From Chloroflexota bacterium (GTDB lineage Bacteria; Chloroflexota; Limnocylindria; Limnocylindrales; CSP1-4): 35,303 nt of DNA. Positions 30,496-35,303 of the stretch are shown here, piece by piece; position 1 is the first letter of the stretch; each line of letters opens with the position of its first letter. The notes under the pieces were generated by a model. It was not told the origin of the DNA and made no database searches. It was given only the letters and a program-made list of their open reading frames with translations. The translations under genes were made by a program, and so were the position numbers. The DNA lies in assembly GCA_003171255.1 (NCBI GenBank), contig PMYK01000040.1, positions 1 to 35,303 of the forward strand, read 5' to 3'.

Positions 30496-32124
30496 TTGCG
30501 GAATCTCGCAGCCATTGCGTTTGCCCTCCCCGTGCGTGTCGTCGCCCGCGTGGCGTCGAGGATTCACAACGCGGCCGCGATTCAGTTCGCGATGATCGCG
30601 GGGGCGATCGCCCTGTTGGTGGCTGGGCTCCTGATCGGCTTGCCGGTCAAGACAGTGGCCGGGCAGTCACTTCCGACATTTGCCCCGCTGGCGCCCCAAG
30701 CCGCTGCTCATCGCGCGGAGAGCAATCTCCCTCTCGACGTGCCGTTCCGGGTCCAGTTCACCAAGCCAATGAACGAGAGCACAGTGGCATCGGCCCTGAC
30801 GATTACGCCGCCGATCGATGCCGGGCTCCTCTGGGACGCCACCGGGCAGGTCCTCTCGATCGAACCTCAACCGTACTGGGCGCCGTACACCCAGTACACC
30901 GTCGACATCTCCAGCGAGGCCTCCGACCAGGAAGGTTTGGGCCTGACCACGACGGTTCACGCGTCGTTCCAATCCGGATCCCCGACGGCCGGCACGATCA
31001 CAGCCACCAGGGTGGTCGGTGACCGAATCGCGCCCACGACCGCCTTCCAGGTCACGTTCACCCGACCGGTGAAGCTGGCCACCGTCATGCTGCGGTTCGG
31101 CATCAGTTCGCAGATCGCCTTCTCGGTCGTGGGCGACGATCCGACCGACGCCGCGTCGCAGGTCTTCACCGTTACACCGAAGAATGCGCTGGCGACAGAT
31201 ACGGCCTACGTCGTCAGCCTGACCGACGGTGGCACCGACGCCGCTGGTGCGACGCTCCAGACGGTTGCCCCACTCGAGATCAAGACCCTGCAGACGCCTA
31301 CGGTCGTCAAATTCGGCCCCCAGGACGGAGTCATCACCTACGACACGAACCAGCCGATCTCGGTCCAGTTCTCTCTTGCGATGGACGAGAAGTCGGCTGC
31401 TGCCGCGCTGTCGGTGACGATCAGTGGACGAGCCGTCCTGGGCTCCACTTCCTGGACCGACGACGCCACAACGCTGGTCTTTACGCCGAGGAGCTCGTTC
31501 TACGTCGGCGCCAGGGTCTCCGTCAGGGTAGAGGCCTCGGCCCGCTCGGCAGGCGGTCTGAGCATGGCCAATGTTGCCGGTATCACCTTCACGGTGTCTC
31601 AGCCCAAGAAGCGCATCTACGCGACGACCACGAGGATCCCGTTCAGTGGCGCGATCGGAGCCACGCAGTGGAGCGGGTCGGAGCAGTACTACCTGAGCCT
31701 GATGAACTGCACCCGAACCGGCGGTTGGGTGACGTCGGGCGGAGATTGCTCGACGGCCACGCACCACACCCTGCCGGCGCGGGACGCGCTGCGATTCAAC
31801 GAGGGGATCGCCGCCACGGTATCGAGGCCCTACGCCAAGGCCCTGGCTGACCTGGGTGTGCTCACTCACACGCTCAACGGCACGACGACGCACAGCAGGC
31901 TCTCGGCCCAAGGCTATCCCAGCGCCTCCTGGGGCGAGAACATCGCGTCACCGAGCAACTCCGGCTCCGGCGGCATGATCGCGATCGAACTCTTCTTCCA
32001 GGACGAGTCCGGATATCGCGGCGGGCACTACAACAACATCATGAACGGGTACTTCCGCTCGGTTGGCATCGGCGTCTGGGTATCGAACGGTCGGACCAGG
32101 GTCGTCATCGACTTCTACGGCTGA
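30496..32124 (+). CDS. Membrane-anchored protein with Ig-like repeats and a CAP domain
   Basis: 542 aa from TTG 30496, chosen for AGGAGA 8 nt upstream and the promoter just before it; the frame is open to an ATG at 30352, but that lies upstream of the promoter. One membrane helix at about 30-50 (QFAMIAGAIALLVAGLLIGL) anchors the protein. Three Big_5/SbsA-like repeats follow, each with a strand like VPFRVQFTKPMNESTV, TAFQVTFTRPVKLATV or QPISVQFSLAMDEKSA and ending in VFTPxxxxxxxAxxxV. The last 150 residues are a CAP domain: LRFNEGIAATVSRPYAKALA, YPSASWGENIAS and YRGGHYNNIMNGYFRSVGIG. The whole should face outward as an adhesin-like or cell-wall protein. Together with the 27.2-kb gene it gives two CAP proteins within 5 kb. 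Confidence 0.88.
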   Translation: MRNLAAIAFALPVRVVARVASRIHNAAAIQFAMIAGAIALLVAGLLIGLPVKTVAGQSLPTFAPLAPQAAAHRAESNLPLDVPFRVQFTKPMNESTVASALTITPPIDAGLLWDATGQVLSIEPQPYWAPYTQYTVDISSEASDQEGLGLTTTVHASFQSGSPTAGTITATRVVGDRIAPTTAFQVTFTRPVKLATVMLRFGISSQIAFSVVGDDPTDAASQVFTVTPKNALATDTAYVVSLTDGGTDAAGATLQTVAPLEIKTLQTPTVVKFGPQDGVITYDTNQPISVQFSLAMDEKSAAAALSVTISGRAVLGSTSWTDDATTLVFTPRSSFYVGARVSVRVEASARSAGGLSMANVAGITFTVSQPKKRIYATTTRIPFSGAIGATQWSGSEQYYLSLMNCTRTGGWVTSGGDCSTATHHTLPARDALRFNEGIAATVSRPYAKALADLGVLTHTLNGTTTHSRLSAQGYPSASWGENIASPSNSGSGGMIAIELFFQDESGYRGGHYNNIMNGYFRSVGIGVWVSNGRTRVVIDFYG

Positions 32125-32125
32125 C

Positions 32126-32140
32126 CCGACGGACCGTCGG
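32126..32140 (+). terminator. Short hairpin just after the CAP/Ig-like gene
   Basis: CCGACG (32126-32131) and CGTCGG (32135-32140) form a perfect stem with a 3-nt loop, 2 nt after the stop codon. No T-run follows. It may protect the mRNA end or act with Rho. Confidence 0.35.
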
Positions 32141-32185
32141 AAGCTGACGGGCATCCCCGGCCGGGCTGAGTCGCCTCGGGTCGGC

Positions 32186-32191
32186 TACGAT
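32186..32191 (+). promoter_or_regulatory. -10 box before the leader ORF
   Basis: TACGAT lies 6 nt before the GTG at 32198, placing the transcript start at or next to that codon. Confidence 0.4.
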
Positions 32192-32197
32192 CGCCGG

Positions 32198-32227
32198 GTG
32201 ACAAGACTCGCCGATCGGCACCGATGA
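32198..32227 (+). CDS. Nine-codon leader ORF coupled to the TauE/SafE gene
   Basis: GTG at 32198 opens a nine-codon frame (MTRLADRHR) whose TGA at 32225-32227 overlaps the ATG of the exporter (ATGA). A -10 box lies 6 nt upstream, so the GTG may be at the very 5' end of the mRNA. The exporter's ATG has no ribosome binding site of its own, which fits translation by coupling or re-initiation. The peptide is probably not functional in itself; it is too short for coding statistics, so the call rests on the arrangement. Confidence 0.4.
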   Translation: MTRLADRHR

Positions 32228-32973
32228 CGCCTCTCGAGATCGGCGCAATCTTCTGCGCCGGTCTGGCCGCCGGGACGATCAACACGATCGTCGGCTCGGG
32301 CTCGCTGATCACCTTCCCCACGCTCATCGCGTTCGGCTTCCCCCCCCTCGACGCCAACGTCTCCAACACGGTCGGCCTGGTGCCTGGATCGCTCAGCGGG
32401 GCGGTTGGCTACCGGCGCGAGCTTGTCGGTCAACGGCCGCGGGCAGTCAGACTCGGCCTCGCGTCGGGCGCGGGTGGGTTGACCGGCGCCGTGCTCCTGC
32501 TCGCGTTCCCGGGCGCGTTCGCGGCCGTCGTGCCGATCCTGATCGCCGTGGCGCTGATCCTCGTCGCGGCGGGGCCGTGGTTGTCGAAAGCGCTGGCGAG
32601 CCACCGCCACGCCGAGTCTCACCGGTCATGGTCGCTCGCGGCCCTCTTCTACGCCACGGCCATCTACGGCGGCTACTTCGGCGCGGGAATGGGCATCATC
32701 ATGATCGCCCTGCTGACGATCTTCGTGCCCGATGACATCCAGCGCCTCAACGGCCTTAAGAACGTGCTGGCGGCCTTGATCAACGGGGTGGCCGGAATCC
32801 TGTTCATCCTCATGGCCCCGGTCCACTGGGATCTGGTGCTCCTGATCGCCACCGGCTCCATCGTGGGCGGCCAGGTCGGAGCGGGGGTCGGGCGGAAGCT
32901 ACCCGCGCCGGCGCTCAGGCTGACGATCATCTGCGTGGGCGTCGCGGCCGAGGCCCGACTGCTGTTCGGCTAG
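32224..32973 (+). CDS. TauE/SafE (TSUP) family sulfite/anion exporter
   Basis: 249 aa with about eight hydrophobic segments. The first half contains GLAAGTINTIVGSGSLITFP and VSNTVGLVPGSLSGAVGYRR, the second GGYFGAGMGIIMIALL and LNGLKNVLAALINGVAGILF, the paired TSUP repeats. Family members export or import sulfite, sulfoacetate or related organosulfur anions across the inner membrane; the substrate here is not shown by context. Translation probably depends on the overlapping leader ORF. The stop overlaps by 4 nt (at a CTAG) with the stop of the convergent sensor kinase. Confidence 0.93.
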   Translation: MTPLEIGAIFCAGLAAGTINTIVGSGSLITFPTLIAFGFPPLDANVSNTVGLVPGSLSGAVGYRRELVGQRPRAVRLGLASGAGGLTGAVLLLAFPGAFAAVVPILIAVALILVAAGPWLSKALASHRHAESHRSWSLAALFYATAIYGGYFGAGMGIIMIALLTIFVPDDIQRLNGLKNVLAALINGVAGILFILMAPVHWDLVLLIATGSIVGGQVGAGVGRKLPAPALRLTIICVGVAAEARLLFG

Positions 32974-34493
32974 CTTGCGGGCGGCTCACTTGCGGGCGAC
33001 TCGGGCGGGGCGGACGTCCCGGGCCGTCCCCATGCCTCGGGCTCGGCCGGCTCATCGGGTCCGCGAGCAATATCCGGCCCCGTCGCCGCCGTCCACGCGC
33101 CGGCATCCTCGGCTGATCCCGGAATCGTCACGTTCGGCAGTCGAGCCCAGAAACCGGCCCCGCCTTCGGGCCTGTTGAAGGCGCCGATCGTCCCGCCGTG
33201 CTGCTCGACGATCCACTTGGCGATGGCCAGGCCGAGACCCGTGCCACCGGCCGGGGCGTCGTCGGCCCGCCAGAACCGCTCGAAGAGCCGCGGCAGATCA
33301 TCGGGCTTGACGCCGGGCCCATGGTCGTCGACTTGCAGAAGCGCGCCCCCCGGCTCCGGCCGAACCCAGACAGTCACTGTCGATCCGGCCGAACTGTGCC
33401 GAATTGCATTGTCGGCCAGGATGGTCACGAGCTGGCGGAGTCGGAGCGGATCGCCTGTGACCGAGGCAGGCAGCGGATCGAGCATCACGTTGACGCCGCG
33501 TTCATGCGCGAGCGTCGTCAGCACCGACACCGCCTCCGCGGCTATGTCGCTGAGGTCGAGCGGGACTCTGTCTATCTGAACAACGCCGGAGTCGGTTCGG
33601 GCGAGCAGGAGCATGTCCTCGACGAGGGCGGTCATGTGCCGCACCTCGGCATCGATGTCGCCCAGGGCTTCACCCACGTCCTGGACCCTGCTGCGGCGGT
33701 TGCGTTGGAGGTCCACGACGCTCGCACCGATCACGGTGAGTGGCGTGCGCAGCTCATGGCTTGCGTTCGCCGCGAACTCGCGCTGGCGCTGCAGCGCCGC
33801 CTGCCTCCGCTCGATGGATGCCCTGATCGGAACGAGCGCTCGACCGGCGTATAGGTATCCGGCGAGGAGAGCGGCGAGAAGGGCAAGCAGGCCGCCACCG
33901 AACATGACCGTGCCCAGGATGCTCAACAGGCTGACTTCACCCGCTCGGCTCTGGACGAGTTGGACCTTGTAGTTGGCGAATCGAGGATCGCCTGAGAAGT
34001 AGCTCATCACCCGGCACGGCGTGCCGTCGGGAAGCGTGATCTCTCGGACGTCCAGATCGAGGGCCCCGGTCACGGCGGCGAGGCTGGCCTTGTCTGGCAG
34101 GCCGGTAGGGAGCGTAGGCAGGCCGGGGTACGGAACCGGGTTGCCCTGAGGATCGATGAGAATCCTCGTAACGCCAGCCCTTGGCCCCGCAAGGGAGTAG
34201 CCGTACGAGTCGTCGCCGGATTGCTCGTGGATTCCGGCGATTCCGTTCAGCTGGTCGCGGGCGGCGGTCTTGACCCGGTCAGAGACGATCGTGTAGACCG
34301 CCCCTTCGAGGACGATGAGGATCAGCAGGGTCACGAGGCCACTGACGCCCATCAGCCGAAGGCGCGTGTGACGAAGGAGACGAAGGTCTTCCTCGGTGCC
34401 GCTCCGCCGCGGCGAGACCTCGGCCGCGTCGGTGTTTCGGCCGCGCAGGCGCCATCGCCACGGCCGCGGGAGGGACGGGCGCGGGAGCTTCAT
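32970..34493 (-). CDS. Sensor histidine kinase of an OmpR-type two-component system
   Basis: 507 aa, ATG at 34493, 3 nt after the response-regulator stop. Two membrane helices (about 47-70 and 188-214) enclose an external sensor domain of about 117 residues. A HAMP-like linker (GRALVPIRASIERRQAALQR) leads to the H-box FAANASHELRTPLTV with phospho-acceptor H246, then the N-box ILADNAIRHS, G1 VDDHGPGV, F-box LFERFWRA and G2 GGTGLGLAI. All catalytic boxes are intact. The sensor domain has RILIDPQGNPVPYPGLP and no known ligand. The last 50 residues are a Pro/Glu/Ala-rich tail not needed for the kinase fold. Confidence 0.95.
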   Translation of the reverse strand: MKLPRPSLPRPWRWRLRGRNTDAAEVSPRRSGTEEDLRLLRHTRLRLMGVSGLVTLLILIVLEGAVYTIVSDRVKTAARDQLNGIAGIHEQSGDDSYGYSLAGPRAGVTRILIDPQGNPVPYPGLPTLPTGLPDKASLAAVTGALDLDVREITLPDGTPCRVMSYFSGDPRFANYKVQLVQSRAGEVSLLSILGTVMFGGGLLALLAALLAGYLYAGRALVPIRASIERRQAALQRQREFAANASHELRTPLTVIGASVVDLQRNRRSRVQDVGEALGDIDAEVRHMTALVEDMLLLARTDSGVVQIDRVPLDLSDIAAEAVSVLTTLAHERGVNVMLDPLPASVTGDPLRLRQLVTILADNAIRHSSAGSTVTVWVRPEPGGALLQVDDHGPGVKPDDLPRLFERFWRADDAPAGGTGLGLAIAKWIVEQHGGTIGAFNRPEGGAGFWARLPNVTIPGSAEDAGAWTAATGPDIARGPDEPAEPEAWGRPGTSAPPESPASEPPAS

Positions 34494-34496
34494 CGA

Positions 34497-35168
34497 TCAG
34501 CCGGCTCGAAGCCGGTAGCCGACCCCACGGACGGTTTCGACATGGTTCGCCGCATCATCGCCGAGCTTCTCACGGAGGAGGTGGATGTAGGCCTCGACGG
34601 TGTTCGGTGTGAGCGCCACGCCATACGGCCAGGCGTAGTCGAGCAGCTGATCGCGCGACAGGACCTGACCGGGCCGGCGCAGCAGGCACTCCAGGATGGA
34701 GAACTCGCGCTGGCTGAGATCGACCGACTTGCCGGACACTGTGACCCGGCGGGTCGTCTCGTCGAGTTCGATCGGCCCGGCCTTGAGCGCCGTCGACTTG
34801 CGAGTCGGCGGACGCCGGCCGAGTGCCCGCAGCCGAGCCAGCAGCTCCTCGTAGGCAAACGGCTTGACGAGATAGTCGTCCGCGCCGGCATCGAGACCCT
34901 CGACTCGGTCGCTGACCGAATCGCGGGCCGTGAGCATGAGAATCGGCACCTGCGAGCCCTTCTTTCGGAGCGTCCGAGCCACCTCGAAACCCGACTTGTC
35001 GGGCAGACCGACGTCCAGGATGATGGCGTCTAGCTCGAGGCTGGAGGTCGCGGCCTCCAGCCCTTCTGCGGCCGTGAGGGCCGTCTCGACGACGTGTCGA
35101 TCCTGGGTCAGGAGCCGCTTGAGGAGGCGGCTGAGGCGGGCGTCGTCCTCGACGACTAGCAGGTGCAC
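34497..35168 (-). CDS. OmpR/PhoB-family response regulator
   Basis: 223 aa, GTG at 35168 with AGGAG 6 nt upstream, a strong ribosome binding site that decides the start. Receiver domain: acidic pair D8 and D9, phospho-acceptor D52 (IILDVGLPD), T80 (LMLTARD) and K102 (LVKPF). The C-terminal winged helix has LDETTRRVTVSGKSVDLSQR and ALTPNTVEAYIHLLREKL, and ends in ETVRGVGYRLRAG. It is activated by the kinase encoded just downstream. The operon probably begins with the gene whose 3' end lies 9 nt upstream, so regulator and kinase may be the second and third genes. Confidence 0.96.
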   Translation of the reverse strand: MHLLVVEDDARLSRLLKRLLTQDRHVVETALTAAEGLEAATSSLELDAIILDVGLPDKSGFEVARTLRKKGSQVPILMLTARDSVSDRVEGLDAGADDYLVKPFAYEELLARLRALGRRPPTRKSTALKAGPIELDETTRRVTVSGKSVDLSQREFSILECLLRRPGQVLSRDQLLDYAWPYGVALTPNTVEAYIHLLREKLGDDAANHVETVRGVGYRLRAG

Positions 35169-35177
35169 TTTTGGCTC

Positions 35178-35303
35178 CTACGGGTTGGTGATCAGAACGT
35201 CCTTAGCGGAAAGAGTACGGCCGCCGAGGGCTCCCGATGCGTTCGGATTGGGTGACTCGCTCGCCAGGGCGCTGGTGTCGATCTGGACGGTCACGCTCGT
35301 GCC
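35178..35303 (-). CDS. 3' end of a gene upstream of the response regulator (cut by the window edge)
   Basis: A frame open from the window edge to TAG at 35178-35180 codes for 41 residues, including GTSVTVQIDTSALASES and LSAKDVLITNP. Third codon positions are mostly G or C, as in true genes here. The stop lies 9 nt before the regulator's GTG, so the genes are probably co-transcribed. The VTVQID and VLITNP pieces suggest a beta-rich, perhaps exported protein, but the family cannot be named. Confidence 0.6.
   Translation of the reverse strand, partial: GTSVTVQIDTSALASESPNPNASGALGGRTLSAKDVLITNP

Overview
This is a chromosomal window from a high-GC bacterium. The organism is most likely an uncultivated Chloroflexota lineage of the Limnocylindria/Ellin6529 type; that placement is an inference. 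Reasons: very high GC and GC3; a mix of Actinobacteria-like traits (Ku, a full-length Lhr next to a Nei-type glycosylase, many GTG/TTG starts, probable leaderless transcripts) with secreted CAP, BNR-repeat and Pro/Thr-rich proteins; and no lipopolysaccharide or outer-membrane genes. There is no rRNA, integrase, transposase gene or CRISPR array in the window. One tRNA (His) is complete, and the 3' end of a second, tRNA-Pro-like gene survives as a scar.

Layout. 1-7.0 kb (minus strand): a DNA repair operon lhr > nei2 > 90-aa protein, linked by a 3-nt gap and a GTGA overlap, followed by a fusion of an XRE-type helix-turn-helix with a PD-(D/E)XK nuclease-like domain. 7.0-9.9 kb (plus): a LolA/RseB-like hypothetical protein, a membrane-anchored BNR-repeat protein and a short-chain dehydrogenase. 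9.9-13.7 kb: the tRNA 3' scar, a DoxX membrane protein, a rare fusion of an AcuC-type deacetylase with a GNAT acetyltransferase, two families of local direct repeats, and a GNAT enzyme. 13.7-17.2 kb: a merR-MFS exporter operon with an operator palindrome, a truncated ECF sigma remnant, and an intact ECF sigma factor with a candidate autoregulated promoter and a coupled one-pass membrane protein (probable anti-sigma factor). 17.3-22.1 kb: a second group of DNA repair genes (alkA, a DUF2130-like nuclease, ku) plus a CPBP protease and a GNAT enzyme. 20.1-22.8 kb also holds non-coding repeats: two 168-169 bp structured repeats in inverted orientation that bracket ku and the GNAT gene, a 205-bp element with 34-bp inverted ends, and a 7-bp satellite. 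22.8-32.1 kb: BioY, an ABC transporter of the LolD/MacB-FtsX type, a secreted CAP protein, a membrane-tethered esterase, tRNA-His, and a second cell-surface CAP protein with Ig-like repeats. 32.1-35.3 kb: a TauE/SafE exporter behind a nine-codon leader ORF, then an OmpR-type two-component system and the 3' end of a gene upstream of it.

How the genes fit together. Two functional groups stand out. The first is DNA damage repair: helicase plus base excision in one operon, then alkylation glycosylase, nuclease and end-joining Ku. The second is envelope sensing and surface proteins: ECF sigma/anti-sigma, two-component system, FtsX-type ABC transporter, esterase and CAP proteins. At seven starts a TAnnnT box lies 6-9 nt upstream of the start codon with no ribosome binding site, which suggests that leaderless mRNAs are common here. 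The most unusual items are the deacetylase-acetyltransferase fusion, the paired structured repeats around ku with a compensatory hairpin, the leaderless nine-codon ORF, and the ECF sigma remnant whose frame runs through the merR operator.
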